A stretch of 64,000 nucleotides of DNA, from assembly GCA_004172935.1 (NCBI GenBank), contig SDZD01000004.1:124001-188000 (forward strand), written 5' to 3'. This document shows, one piece after another, positions 34,511 to 43,649 of this stretch; position 1 is the stretch's first letter; each line of letters starts with the position of its first letter. Source of the stretch: a bacterium. Its GTDB lineage: Bacteria > Armatimonadota > Abditibacteriia > Abditibacteriales > Abditibacteriaceae. The position numbers were made by a program, and so were the translations under genes. The notes beneath the pieces were generated by a model that was not told the DNA's origin, did not search any database, and was given only the letters and a program-made list of their open reading frames with translations.

Positions 34511-35479
34511 TTAGCGTTTGGGGAGGCGCACTGAGAATGGAATGGGCCATCCATCGTCGAGGTTGACTTGGCCCTTGAGGACAAGGGGGTTAGTTGTTTT
34601 GATGGTGGGTGCCAGAGTGAGCCAAATGGTTTGTTTGGTGGTATCCAACGTCGAATCTTCGATTGGGATTCCCCCCCAACTCACGGTGAATCCCGGCGTG
34701 CGATAGGGAATGAAGGTTTTATTATTCGCATCGTGTAGTTTCAAGTCGTCGATTACGATTTGGAGCTTTTCCGCTTTGGTGAACGTGCGAGAACTCAGAA
34801 AATCGATCTGTATGTTGTCCTGTGTTGTCGCCGTTGGTGGAGTTTGTTGCTTGGTGAAATTTCCCGCTTGAATGGAGATAAGGCGTCCATTGGTATTACG
34901 GTCAGGTGGTTGATACGACTTTTCACCCACTTTGCGAACCACGCGGTTGATGCGAATGGGTTCGCGTCCTGCGATGAGATACATGCCTCGAAAAGTGACT
35001 TCGCCCGCACTGAGCGGGATTTTATCGAGCGCTATGGGGTGCGAGATGACGATCTGGTTATCGCGCATGGGGAAGCCAATGCGGTTATCGAGCCATTGCT
35101 GTTTGATGATGGGTTTGCCGTTTTTAATGGAGGTTGTGGTTAAGGCCGCGCCATAGGCAACGACTCCTGGGGCATTGATGGTTCGGGAAATTTTGCTAAC
35201 ATCGTCTAGCGGGTTGAGGTTGGTTATGGTGCTCCATGCACCCCACCACTTCGGGCGTGGCCATGAGTGCGCAATGGTGACAGTGACCTCGTGACTTAAA
35301 CCTTCGGCCTGAAAGCGACCTTTGGCCCGCTTCATCTCGAAGCTGGAAACATAGATGCCGTCGCTACGGCGTGGCCCGCGCACCTGTTCGAGACGGCGTT
35401 GATAAAGGGCAAATGCCCCCAGACCCAATGCGGGCAACAAAATAAAGGCGATTTCTCGCGCACGGAGGGGGCGTTTCAC
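34511..35479 (-). CDS. membrane-anchored protein of unknown function, copy A of a tandem pair
   Basis: The 322-residue protein begins at GTG with MKRPLRAREIAFILLPALGLG (signal anchor about residues 9-27) and continues with IAHSWPRPKWWG, YGAALTTTSIKNG, GEVTFRGMYLIAG and the C-terminal DDGWPIPFSVRLPKR. These correspond position by position to copy B, 26 bp downstream on the same strand. The function is unknown; beta-strand-rich, Trp-containing segments suggest an extracytoplasmic binding fold. Its N-terminal end is close to the divergent lipoprotein gene. Confidence 0.65.
   Translation of the reverse strand: MKRPLRAREIAFILLPALGLGAFALYQRRLEQVRGPRRSDGIYVSSFEMKRAKGRFQAEGLSHEVTVTIAHSWPRPKWWGAWSTITNLNPLDDVSKISRTINAPGVVAYGAALTTTSIKNGKPIIKQQWLDNRIGFPMRDNQIVISHPIALDKIPLSAGEVTFRGMYLIAGREPIRINRVVRKVGEKSYQPPDRNTNGRLISIQAGNFTKQQTPPTATTQDNIQIDFLSSRTFTKAEKLQIVIDDLKLHDANNKTFIPYRTPGFTVSWGGIPIEDSTLDTTKQTIWLTLAPTIKTTNPLVLKGQVNLDDGWPIPFSVRLPKR
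34515..34549 (+). repeat. 35-bp direct repeat (partner at 33520-33554)
   Basis: Second copy of the near-identical block at the 3' end of the tandem paralogue; one mismatch. Confidence 0.9.
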
Positions 35480-35584
35480 GAGGCGAAGTTTGACTCGTTT
35501 GGTCTGCTTTTCCTCTTTAAATTATGCGGCACTCGACTTGCGGACTTTTATGGCAGTAATCACAGATTCTGTGAAGGAAGCCAT

Positions 35585-36538
35585 ATGAAAACCGCGAGTT
35601 CGTACCCCATGTGCCTGGACGCACTGCGACGAGTAAAAGTCTGGCCGTTTGGCATTTTCGTCGCGGGGCTGGGTCTTATCGCAGGTTGCAACTCGCAACC
35701 TGCCGAAACCCCAATTGCCGAAAATCCGCCGCCAGTCGCTCCTGTGGCTGCGACCACTCCAGAAGCTACGCAAGCGCCGCGCATGGCCTATCAAGCCGTC
35801 ACCGAGTTCAACGGTAAGTCGAACGTCGTTTTTACGCTGGATATTAACGGGGCGACGGTGGGGTCTTATAGTACCGATAAAGCGCAGAACGACATCACCA
35901 ATTCTCTGCACGATGGCCTCAACGACATAAAAGTTTCGTGGACTGCCGACCCTACCATGCCTTCATATGGCGCGGCCCGCATCAAGCTCCAATCACAGTC
36001 CAATGGCAAATGGAATGACGTGATGACACGCGAAGTTCGGCGCGATACACCTGCTGGTGCGACCACCATCAACCTCCAGATCGGGATGCCACCGGCACAA
36101 AGCTCGCCTACAGAGGCGGTACCTTCAACGGGAACGAGTGCTAATACTGCCGCCGAGCCTGCCGCGAACACGGTTACTGCTGGCGAAACGAGTATCGTTC
36201 CCGATGCGACTCCAACTACAGCGGCGTTCGCCGACAAGTATCTGTTAAAAACCACCTATTCAAGCCTTGCTCCCGGCAGTTTTGATGTCACGATCAATGG
36301 GCAGACGGTGGGTTCTTACAATTCGGCGAGCAATCGTGATATTTCGAGTTATCTCAAGCCGGGAGTGAATGAAATCACGGTGAGTTGGCAAGCTGCCCAA
36401 ACCATCACGAACCGCTTTGCCGATTCGAAGCTAACAATCGGCGTATTTCGTGAGGGTAAGTGGTCGACGGTGGCCAACCAGACAATCACTCAGGCGCAGC
36501 CCAGAGGCGAGCGAACGTGGAAGATCAATGTTCAGTAG
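35585..36538 (+). CDS. lipoprotein with two duplicated beta-domains
   Basis: The frame is open far upstream into the divergent gene; the ATG giving MKTASSYPMCLD, preceded by GGAAG at a good distance, is the likely start (317 residues). A lipobox GLGLIAGC gives a lipidated cysteine near residue 38. A Pro/Ala-rich tether follows. Two related domains of about 90 residues come next (about 75-165 and 225-315), with paired motifs DINGATVGSY...LHDGLNDIKVSW and TINGQTVGSY...LKPGVNEITVSW, separated by a Thr/Ala/Pro linker. Each resembles a small Ig-like or galactose-binding-like sandwich. Function unknown. Confidence 0.65.
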   Translation: MKTASSYPMCLDALRRVKVWPFGIFVAGLGLIAGCNSQPAETPIAENPPPVAPVAATTPEATQAPRMAYQAVTEFNGKSNVVFTLDINGATVGSYSTDKAQNDITNSLHDGLNDIKVSWTADPTMPSYGAARIKLQSQSNGKWNDVMTREVRRDTPAGATTINLQIGMPPAQSSPTEAVPSTGTSANTAAEPAANTVTAGETSIVPDATPTTAAFADKYLLKTTYSSLAPGSFDVTINGQTVGSYNSASNRDISSYLKPGVNEITVSWQAAQTITNRFADSKLTIGVFREGKWSTVANQTITQAQPRGERTWKINVQ

Positions 36539-36545
36539 GAAAAAG

Positions 36546-36590
36546 CTAAACCCCGCTGTGATTTCAAGTCTTTGCGGGGCTTAGTTTTGC
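36546..36590 (+). terminator. rho-independent terminator
   Basis: CTAAACCCCGC pairs with GCGGGGCTTAG around a 17-base loop, followed by TTTTG, after the lipoprotein gene. Confidence 0.75.
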
Positions 36591-36700
36591 AGCTGAAGCG
36601 TACTTTCTAATTGGTCGGTGATTTCGATAAGCCGAGCAAAATCATTGAAAGCAGGTCGATGTACTCATCGGAGAGCGCACGGCGCATCAACCGCTTCTGG

Positions 36701-38380
36701 CTATCGTGGCACCGACAAACCGACATCTATATATTGCCCCCCAGTGGTCTGATGGCAGCGAACCGCGATTACATTTTTGCCTGGTTTCAACGCCGCCAAC
36801 GCCTCCGCATTCAGCGGAATCGCCTTGTAATTATCGGTATAGCCCTTGGCCGAGAACACCAGTTTCCCATTGATATAAACCTCCGGGGCTTCATCGTAGT
36901 GGACGTAAAGCGTCGCCTGTGCGGGCACTTTCTCAAGCGTAACCTCGCGCCGTAGCCAGATGTCGTCGCTGCTCCAATCGGTGCGCGGCCACGAGTTGGG
37001 CGCGTCGCTGCCAAATCCCCCAACTCCCGTTTTCCACGCGGAATCATTAAAGTTAGCGGCATTCCAATTAGCCCCCGGTTCGGTTGTGGTGTAACGCCAA
37101 ATATTGGCGCCATCGCCCACTAATGCTGTTGGCAACAACCATCCCTGCTTCGGCCCAGATGGACGCGGTCCCTTCGCCATGTTGGCGATGTTGGCCTTGA
37201 ACATCGCGATTTCTGCCGGGTCATAAGCAGTACGCTTGGCCGCGTTCGGGTTGTAATCGGTGCCAAAACCATAGCCGCCTTCTGGTATTGTCTCGACGGT
37301 GTATTCGGAACGATATAGGTCGTGCTGCCAGATTTTTGGTGAAGGCATTCCAGCCTTCGATCCCCACGGAAAGTTGGTTTGTGTGCGCCCGTTGATATAT
37401 CCCCAGTGGATGGCCCCGACATTTTCGCTGGTGAACACTGGCATGGCATTGGGCACCGTCGATTGACGCGAACGGTTCAGCCACTCCGAGCAAATGATTG
37501 GGCGTCCCGCCAACTTAAGCTCTTCGATGTTGGCCTTCAGCGATTCGGGCGGGTCGTAATTGTGAAACGTCACTATATCACTGCGGTCGAGTGCTACTCG
37601 CTGCATTGCCATCGAGCCGAACACGTCACTGGTCAGTGGCTGAATCGGGTCGATCTCGCGCGCCCAGTCGAATACTTTGCTCACCAGTGGCACCGTCACT
37701 TCGCCCACGCCGCCGTTCGTCGGCTCATTGTATAAGTCCCACAACCACACGCGGCGGTCATTCTTATACGTCGAAACCATGTCCTTGACGTACTTTTCGA
37801 GCCGAGGCCACTGCGCCTTATCGCGCACGATGGCATGACCCGGCGAGGGAGTCCAACCGTTCGCATACCAACCGGGCACAACAACGGGCTGATAACCGTA
37901 AATCGGGTCGGCAGTGTGTCCGAACACACAGTCATCGAACAAAGCGGGCATCACTTTGATGCCGCGCTTGGCACACACCGCCAAAAATTCGGAGAAACGA
38001 GCTTTGAAAGCGGCGGGGTCATGTTCCCACACCACGAACGGAAGCACCACGCGCGCGCAGTTGAAACCATCGGCTTGGGCCATTGCCAGTTCGCCGTCAA
38101 TCTTCTTCGCGTCGAAGTTATATGGCATGAACATTTCCGTGTAGGAAATGGAGTGAGAAGGGATATAGTTGAATCCACATGGCCAGGGTTGCCCCTGATA
38201 CCATTGCCACGCGCGCGCTGCCGTCCAGCGTTTGGCATCTATCGGGGTTGCCTGACTCGCGGCAGAGGCTGGGCGCGCAGGAGCCGGGTTTTGCTGCGCC
38301 GAGGCGCAAGCCGAGGAGAGAAGCACGAGCGAAAAAAGCTGTCTCGCACAGCGCGTTGAATTTTTGAAGGGCACGAACAT
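36701..38380 (-). CDS. secreted GH5-like glycoside hydrolase with C-terminal galactose-binding-like domain
   Basis: A 559-residue exported enzyme (signal peptide ending ACASAQ). A TIM barrel spans about residues 55-380, with the acid/base in LWDLYNEPTNGG and the probable nucleophile in PIICSEWLNR. That NEP...SEW order fits clan GH-A (GH5/GH2-like, often annotated cellulase or beta-xylanase). The last 140 residues form a beta-sandwich (FNDSAWKTGVGGFG, WLRREVTLEKVPAQATLYVHYDEAPEVYINGK) of the galactose-binding type seen in sugar-active enzymes. Substrate cannot be assigned; plant or microbial beta-glycan is likely. It is a single-gene unit. Confidence 0.8.
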   Translation of the reverse strand: MFVPFKNSTRCARQLFSLVLLSSACASAQQNPAPARPASAASQATPIDAKRWTAARAWQWYQGQPWPCGFNYIPSHSISYTEMFMPYNFDAKKIDGELAMAQADGFNCARVVLPFVVWEHDPAAFKARFSEFLAVCAKRGIKVMPALFDDCVFGHTADPIYGYQPVVVPGWYANGWTPSPGHAIVRDKAQWPRLEKYVKDMVSTYKNDRRVWLWDLYNEPTNGGVGEVTVPLVSKVFDWAREIDPIQPLTSDVFGSMAMQRVALDRSDIVTFHNYDPPESLKANIEELKLAGRPIICSEWLNRSRQSTVPNAMPVFTSENVGAIHWGYINGRTQTNFPWGSKAGMPSPKIWQHDLYRSEYTVETIPEGGYGFGTDYNPNAAKRTAYDPAEIAMFKANIANMAKGPRPSGPKQGWLLPTALVGDGANIWRYTTTEPGANWNAANFNDSAWKTGVGGFGSDAPNSWPRTDWSSDDIWLRREVTLEKVPAQATLYVHYDEAPEVYINGKLVFSAKGYTDNYKAIPLNAEALAALKPGKNVIAVRCHQTTGGQYIDVGLSVPR

Positions 38381-38454
38381 ATTTAGAAACTGATGAATAA
38401 AGAAGTGGCGACCACGTAGCTAAACGCCACGAAAAGGGAGAGATTCTCTCGTAG

Positions 38455-38474
38455 AGACGTGCCTTGGCGCGTCT
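38455..38474. repeat. small palindrome, dispersed-repeat-like
   Basis: AGACGTGCC-TT-GGCGCGTCT with one T-G pair. The motif resembles small dispersed palindromes such as GTAGAGACGTGCC of other bacteria, but only one copy was seen in the window. Confidence 0.4.
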
Positions 38475-38491
38475 AAAATTTGGCTGGCATG

Positions 38492-38525
38492 AAATAAGGC
38501 TCCACAAAGCTGTAGAGCCTTATTT
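38492..38525 (-). terminator. rho-independent terminator of the pseudopilin gene
   Basis: Perfect 11-bp inverted repeat AAATAAGGCTC/GAGCCTTATTT with a 12-base loop, 19 bases after the pseudopilin stop on the minus strand. Confidence 0.8.
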
Positions 38526-38543
38526 GCTTAGGAAATGTGAGGC

Positions 38544-39293
38544 TTAACCCACCTGAGCGGTATCGACACCCACTGCTATCGAGGCGGGCTGCGCGCCGCG
38601 CAGGTCGCTGTTGAGGCCAAATTCGCGTGCGATAATGGTGTCCTGACGGCGCCATTTCACATGTCCATCGCAGAACAGTAGGTTGCCGCCATCGAAGTGG
38701 ATTTTGTCGTATTTGTAATCGGTGCCGCCGGGAGCCTCAATCCAGCCATTATAGTTGCCGTTGTAGGGAGCAGGCTGGTCGTCGGGAAACGAATGAGGGC
38801 GGCAAAAGCCGATGTCCGAGCGGAATGCATATTCGTGTGCCCAGATCAGTGTCGAACTGCTCTGAATGGCAGCCATGCTACGCCCTAGTACGACGGCGTT
38901 CTGGAAATAGTTGGTGTCGCTGTTACCATTGGGCGCCAAACCGCCACCCGTCGTGGCCGAAGGACACAGGAATATTTGCCAACTCTTAATATAGGGCTGC
39001 ACGCCGCGCATCCAGTTACCGTTGTTATTGGTCGCGTAGTTGTTGCCTGTCGAGCCGGTTCCATACTGGCCGTTGTTGGGGAACTTCTCGTCGTAGTCCT
39101 GCGAATACTGCATCAGTCCCAAACCGATTTGCTTGAGGTTGCTCATGCAGGAGGCTTTGCGAGCATTCTCGCGGGCGCGGGCAAACACCGGAAACAAGAT
39201 AGCCGCCAGAATCGCGATAATAGCAATAACAACAAGGAGTTCTATTAAGGTGAAGGCTGATTTGCTTTGGCGAGATGGAGAACGAAATTTCAT
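38544..39293 (-). CDS. prepilin-type protein, H-x9-DG class
   Basis: The 249-residue protein has a basic leader [13 protein letters not shown] followed by [20 protein letters not shown], the pilin-type segment (cleavage before Phe, with Ala at -1). It continues [24 protein letters not shown], the conserved post-helix of this class. The C-terminal part holds [13 protein letters not shown], the H-x9-DG strand. It belongs to the same group as the other four pseudopilins here and is closest in this post-helix segment to the tandem pair at the right end. It is expected to be processed by prepilin peptidase and assembled by a type II/IV system, whose genes are not in the window. Confidence 0.87.
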   Translation of the reverse strand: MKFRSPSRQSKSAFTLIELLVVIAIIAILAAILFPVFARARENARKASCMSNLKQIGLGLMQYSQDYDEKFPNNGQYGTGSTGNNYATNNNGNWMRGVQPYIKSWQIFLCPSATTGGGLAPNGNSDTNYFQNAVVLGRSMAAIQSSSTLIWAHEYAFRSDIGFCRPHSFPDDQPAPYNGNYNGWIEAPGGTDYKYDKIHFDGGNLLFCDGHVKWRRQDTIIAREFGLNSDLRGAQPASIAVGVDTAQVG

Positions 39294-39865
39294 GATGTCA
39301 ACTGGCCAAAGGGTTTTTAGTGACTCTACACCGCGATTGAGCGGGGCAGATATTGCCCCGATTTGCTCGACGCTGTGAAATTCTCACATCAACTCCAAAG
39401 GTGTCTCTGGCCGTTCGAAATCATTTTACCCCGCGAATTACCCTCTCTAACCAAGGAAACCCGATAATCACTGCCTATGGTAGATGCGGCAAATAGTTGG
39501 TTATGAGTGGCAAAGAGCCGCCCCCGAAAATGGCCCGATTACACAGACAAAATGGCTCCGTTCCGGTGCTACACCCACAAGTTGTTAGGGATAACAGTGC
39601 TGTAAGGTTCCTTCTGACATCATGAATGCCATGCCCCGTTGCGCCCACGAGAGGGGATTTCAGGCGTGGGGCAGGGCCTGGGACCTATTTATAATGGGCA
39701 CCCAGCGAACGGCAGCTGAGCCAGCGCTGAGTGGTTTCTTACTATGAAATGTGGGCATTTGGAGATCGTCGGCGAATTGTTAAGTTGGCCCAAAACGAGA
39801 GCTTTCCACCGTCCGCATCTCTCCCTGTTTTGCCCAAATTACCCCTATTTTAACTCCTCATCCCC

Positions 39866-39894
39866 TTTAAATTTTGTGTGAAAATGGTTATACT
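39866..39894 (+). promoter_or_regulatory. candidate sigma-70-type promoter
   Basis: TTTAAA, 17-base spacer, then TATACT, 35 bases before the small ORF. Both hexamers match consensus moderately well (4/6 and 5/6). Confidence 0.45.
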
Positions 39895-39928
39895 GAATTT
39901 AATGAAATCGAGTCAGGAGTTATTCAAC

Positions 39929-40180
39929 ATGAGCTTTCCACATCTCCAATACCTGACGGACAAGACCCTCGCTTTGCTTCTTTCTATGGCCGCTCCAAAC
40001 TCTCCAACACCGGGCGTAACCATGCCGTACACAGCGAGTCTCAGCGTTCCGACGCGATCTTCCGTGATAACAACTCACCACCCGCAAAGCCCGCTCAACT
40101 CCCGTCTCCTTTTCTGGGAGTCGCCCGCGCCACAACACAGATATGCCCTCTTATTGAGAATTGATAGAAAGTTTGATTAA
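39929..40180 (+). CDS. possible small protein of unknown function (doubtful)
   Basis: An 83-residue frame starts MSFPHLQYLTDKTLALLLSM. AGGAG ends nine bases before the ATG, and a promoter-like TTTAAA...TATACT lies upstream. The product is rich in Pro, Ser and Thr with a short hydrophobic N-terminal stretch. It has no recognisable family and its composition is not clearly protein-like, so it may be fortuitous. Confidence 0.25.
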   Translation: MSFPHLQYLTDKTLALLLSMAAPNSPTPGVTMPYTASLSVPTRSSVITTHHPQSPLNSRLLFWESPAPQHRYALLLRIDRKFD

Positions 40181-40413
40181 TCAATCATTTCAATCTTTTT
40201 TTCCTCTTCCCAATAATAGCCACAAATTCTCTCTTTGAGTCGAGTTGAAAAAATTGAATACACCCCGAAAAGTTTGATTGTTGGTACATATTCAATTCTC
40301 AATAAATCGCTGTGAAGCGCTTACTCTTCACTAATAGATTAGGCGGGAGACTCATGTCCCACCTATTACCTCTATGCCAAAGTGCCGCGCTTATTTTCCG
40401 TCCTGCATGTATA

Positions 40414-40444
40414 AAGGGGCGGACACTTTTGGTGCCCGCCCCTT
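40414..40444 (-). terminator. rho-independent terminator
   Basis: AAGGGGCGGaCAC pairs with GTGcCCGCCCCTT around a T-rich loop, just beyond the stop of the minus-strand PHP-like gene. Confidence 0.75.
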
Positions 40445-40458
40445 CGTGCATGAGGTCA

Positions 40459-42582
40459 TTACTTCGTCAACCACACGGGTTGGGTGAAGGCTCCGTTTCC
40501 GGCCATATCCCACACCTCCAAGCGTGCCCATGTTCGGTTCGATAAGTCGGCGTTCACTTTCAACGTGCGTTTGCTAAATGCGCGCGTATCCGAAAGATCG
40601 ACGCGCTGCCGATAAACCTTGGCACCATCCCCTGAAATGATTTCGGCGAAGTTGAGCGGGAATGTCCACTGCAAATTCGCTTGAACCGCAGTGCGCGGCC
40701 CTGCAACACGCAGGGTCTCGCCGCTTTCCTTGCCGCCAATCGAAAAACTGGGAATGAGAACTTCGCCTGTCGTGACGAAATATTGCCCTTTGTGTAACGC
40801 ATCTACAACGCTCTGCCAGCCATCACCAAAACGGGGAATCTGCTTGATTTTCAAGTAGTTGACGTTCATGTGGGCATATAGCTCGGAATCGGGGTTGATC
40901 TTGAATACATCTACCTCTCCGAGAATGTACTTCCGTAAACCCCAGTTCGCCATGTCGTCCTCCAAATCGAGGACGCGGGTGCCGAGTTGGGGCTTGGATA
41001 GGTCGGAAGGCATCGCTTTCCATGCCCCGCCCAAAAACTGCTCACTCTTGAAGAAGTCGGTGTCTTTGTAGCTGTCTGGTTGTTCGCGTGAGCCTTTGAT
41101 GCGTGGGTGAGCAGTCCACATCAAGCCCTTTTCGGCCTTCATCAAGTTCAATACGTCGGTCGAGTTACCGACGTGGTATACCTTGCCGTAACCCGCGACT
41201 TCCTCCACGAAAGGCTGTTGTGCGCCGCGAGTAAACGTCCAATAAACCGGCTTCGGGAAAAAGCTGAGCCAGTGCCCGCCCAGATGTTCGTTCGGCTCCT
41301 CGCCGGGCAGTAACAGGAAGTTGGCGTCGGAAAGGCGCGCGCACTCGTCGTGCATCAGCTTGAGCCATTCGATTCGCTTGTTGCGCATATCCTGCGACCA
41401 GCCGACATGAAATTCGGCGAGATGCACGATGTCTAACCCACGCGATTTGAAGTTTTTTACAAACCCCGGTTCTTCCAGCCCACGTGGTACTCCCGTCGTG
41501 TTTTGCGCCTTTTGCTGGGCCGCGAAATCGAGCGAATGCTCGACGTGATAGTGCGATGAGAAGGTGCGATAGCCATCCAACTTAGGGAAGCGGTCATCGT
41601 TCGTATAGCGACGCACTTCGCCCAGTGTTTGCTCTGGATTGCCGCGCGACAGCAAATAGAACACGCCCAGTTTTTGAACGGTTCCCGGAGGGGCGTTCAC
41701 CCACGGCACATGGCGGCGGTCGCCTTCAAGCGATTGGCGAATACCAAATCCCGATTCGCTCACGAGGTCACGGAAGCCGCGCCCCTGCCATGCGAATTTG
41801 AAGTTGTCGGCGTAGTCGAGCGGATAGAAATAGGAATGCGGCGGTGGAAACACGGCCACTGTTCCGCCGCTGCTTTGCCCCATAATCGCCCGGTAGCGAA
41901 CCGCGACGGGCGTAGCAGCATCACTGTTGCCTGTCCGTTGCCAACGGTCATTATTATCCATGTAGGCAACCGAACTCCATGTGGGGGCCGCGCTGCTTAG
42001 TCCCGTGTCGTACACAATCGCCGAGGCATCGCGTTGTGTGCTAACAACGGCCTGAGCATGGATGAGGCGGGTACCGGGGTAAAGCGTGAAGCGCCAATCG
42101 CCCGAAAATGGCCCTGCTGTAAGCCCGCTGATGATAATTGTGCTGTGCTGGCCCTGACTTTCGACGCGCACCGAGCTTTTGCTGAGCGTCGCCCGATAGG
42201 CTTGATAGGGACGCTTGGGCGGGTCGTCGAAAAAGGCTACCCAGCCCGCAGGGTCTGCCAAATTGCGTGTGCCGACAGTGAGAACCGTCGTCGGATTGAC
42301 GTTCTGCAAAATGGGCGTCGTTTTGCCTTTGGCGGATGTGGCAATACCTAACTCCGAGATGAGTGGTGCATCGGGTTTCAGGTCGAGTGAGAGAACGCCA
42401 TATTCGCCTTTATCCATCGGCCATGTTGCCAGTAGCTGTGTCCCGTTCTGCCGAATGGTGATGCCGTTCTTTGCCTGATAGCCCTTAAAATCAACACTGA
42501 TTGGTTGAGCCTGCACGAAGTTGGGCAACGCTAGTGACGTTGCAAACAACGTCGTCGCGATTATCGCCCTTTGAAAATTCAT
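40459..42582 (-). CDS. secreted protein with PHP-like metal-site motifs
   Basis: The ATG beginning MNFQRAIIATTLFATS (signal peptide ending NFVQAQ) is preferred over an upstream start, giving 707 residues. The first roughly 320 residues are beta-rich and without a recognised family. The middle contains the sequence order SSHYHVEHSLDF, VHLAEFHVGW, LLPGEEPNEHLGGHW and MWTAHPRIKGS. That His-x-His, Glu/His, His arrangement is typical of PHP-type (polymerase-histidinol-phosphatase) metal sites. A C-terminal beta domain (SFSIGGKESGETLRVAG...FAEIISGDGAKV) follows. Its substrate is unknown; a phosphoesterase or glycan-related hydrolase is possible. Single-gene unit ending at a terminator. Confidence 0.6.
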   Translation of the reverse strand: MNFQRAIIATTLFATSLALPNFVQAQPISVDFKGYQAKNGITIRQNGTQLLATWPMDKGEYGVLSLDLKPDAPLISELGIATSAKGKTTPILQNVNPTTVLTVGTRNLADPAGWVAFFDDPPKRPYQAYRATLSKSSVRVESQGQHSTIIISGLTAGPFSGDWRFTLYPGTRLIHAQAVVSTQRDASAIVYDTGLSSAAPTWSSVAYMDNNDRWQRTGNSDAATPVAVRYRAIMGQSSGGTVAVFPPPHSYFYPLDYADNFKFAWQGRGFRDLVSESGFGIRQSLEGDRRHVPWVNAPPGTVQKLGVFYLLSRGNPEQTLGEVRRYTNDDRFPKLDGYRTFSSHYHVEHSLDFAAQQKAQNTTGVPRGLEEPGFVKNFKSRGLDIVHLAEFHVGWSQDMRNKRIEWLKLMHDECARLSDANFLLLPGEEPNEHLGGHWLSFFPKPVYWTFTRGAQQPFVEEVAGYGKVYHVGNSTDVLNLMKAEKGLMWTAHPRIKGSREQPDSYKDTDFFKSEQFLGGAWKAMPSDLSKPQLGTRVLDLEDDMANWGLRKYILGEVDVFKINPDSELYAHMNVNYLKIKQIPRFGDGWQSVVDALHKGQYFVTTGEVLIPSFSIGGKESGETLRVAGPRTAVQANLQWTFPLNFAEIISGDGAKVYRQRVDLSDTRAFSKRTLKVNADLSNRTWARLEVWDMAGNGAFTQPVWLTK

Positions 42583-42692
42583 GAATCGTTGAGAAAACGT
42601 TGTCTCGTTTAGCGTTTTTTCAGCAGGTGTACCAGTGCCATTCAAACCATTATTCGGTTAATCTCGGCAAATTTGCTTTAACGCCAAATCAA

Positions 42693-42720
42693 TTGCCTCT
42701 CAAATAACCTTGGTTACAAT
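42693..42720 (+). promoter_or_regulatory. candidate sigma-70-type promoter of the dienelactone hydrolase gene
   Basis: TTGCCT, 16-base spacer, TACAAT (5/6 to consensus), with TG in front of the -10 box; the start codon follows 23 bases later. Confidence 0.5.
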
Positions 42721-42743
42721 GGAATGAGGCATCTATTCTTCCG

Positions 42744-43496
42744 ATGATTCTCCACGAAAGCGAATTTTTTGAACTCGAAACTCTCACTGGCCCGATGCGG
42801 ACTCACATTTTCCGCCCCGCTGCCCCCGGTAAATATCCGGGGCTGGTATTTTGGAGCGAAATTTTCCAGATGACCGGGCCGATTCAGCGCACTGCGGCAT
42901 TGCTGGCCGGACATGGCTATGTCGTCGCAGTGCCCGAAATCTATCACGAGTTCGAAGCCGCCGGAGTTGCGCTCGCCTACGATGAGGCCGGGACACAGCG
43001 CGGCAACGACCTCAAAACCACCAAAGAACTCGCCGCCTACGACTCCGATGCGCGCGCGGCCCTCGACTTCTTGAAGAGCTTCGAGCATTGCACCGGAAAA
43101 CTCGGCACCATCGGTATTTGTATCGGTGGGCATCTGGCCTTTCGTACCGCGTTCAATCCCGACGTTCTCGCTTCCGTGTGTTTCTACGCCACCGATATTC
43201 ATAAACGTAGCCTGGGGCGTGGCATGAACGACGACTCGCTGGATAGAATGAAAGAAATCGAGGGAGAATTGCTAATGATTTGGGGGCGCCAAGACCCACA
43301 CATTCCCCGTGAGGGGCGCCAAGTCGTCTATAATGCCCTCGCCGATAACGACCTCAATTTTCAGTGGATGGAATTTAACGCCGCCCACGCCTTCATGCGC
43401 GACGAAGGCCCGCGCTACAACCCTGAGCTGGCGAACACCTGCTATCAAATGGCATTTCAAGTCTTCGGGCGCAAGCTTGGCGAAGGCGATAGGTAA
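42744..43496 (+). CDS. dienelactone hydrolase family protein
   Basis: A 250-residue alpha/beta-hydrolase. The nucleophile elbow is GICIGGHLAF (cysteine nucleophile, Cys-x-Gly-Gly), the acid residue is in WGRQDPHIP and the catalytic histidine in NAAHAFMRDEG, which is the Cys-Asp-His triad of dienelactone hydrolases. Such enzymes open cyclic esters in aromatic or sugar-derived degradation. The N-terminal PGKYPGLVFWSEIFQMTGP is a typical oxyanion-side segment. Cytosolic, no signal peptide. A promoter-like element precedes it and a hairpin follows. Confidence 0.88.
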   Translation: MILHESEFFELETLTGPMRTHIFRPAAPGKYPGLVFWSEIFQMTGPIQRTAALLAGHGYVVAVPEIYHEFEAAGVALAYDEAGTQRGNDLKTTKELAAYDSDARAALDFLKSFEHCTGKLGTIGICIGGHLAFRTAFNPDVLASVCFYATDIHKRSLGRGMNDDSLDRMKEIEGELLMIWGRQDPHIPREGRQVVYNALADNDLNFQWMEFNAAHAFMRDEGPRYNPELANTCYQMAFQVFGRKLGEGDR

Positions 43497-43522
43497 AGGC
43501 GTTTCGTCGTTTTGCGCGCAAT

Positions 43523-43551
43523 GGAGCCGCATTGGGCAAACTAGCGGCTCC
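43523..43551 (+). terminator. probable hairpin terminator
   Basis: Perfect 8-bp GGAGCCGC/GCGGCTCC stem with a 13-base loop after the dienelactone hydrolase gene. The downstream run is A-rich then TTTT, so its efficiency is uncertain. Confidence 0.45.
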
Positions 43552-43649
43552 TCAAAAAATTTTACCGCCCCGTTGCGCTAACGTTAGTTCATCGTTGGTG
43601 CCAACAGGTGCGCAATTAAATAGGGGAGCGGTTTTTCTAGATATAGACC

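Larger units (their letters stand above)
39294..40458. other. 1.2-kb intergenic region
   Basis: No convincing long coding frame lies here on either strand. Visible items are a GC-rich palindrome just upstream of the pseudopilin start (CGGGGCA-GATAT-TGCCCCG at 39342-39360), a sigma-70-like promoter and a small possible ORF (listed separately), and the terminator of the downstream minus-strand gene. The middle (about 39400-39850) shows nothing I can name; an RNA gene is possible. Confidence 0.5.

Noticed and set aside
36609..36687. Short minus-strand frame MRRALSDEYIDLLSMILLG after the GH5-like gene, considered as a decayed gene remnant
   Set aside because: Only about 25 codons, no upstream part can be linked, and no family is recognisable.
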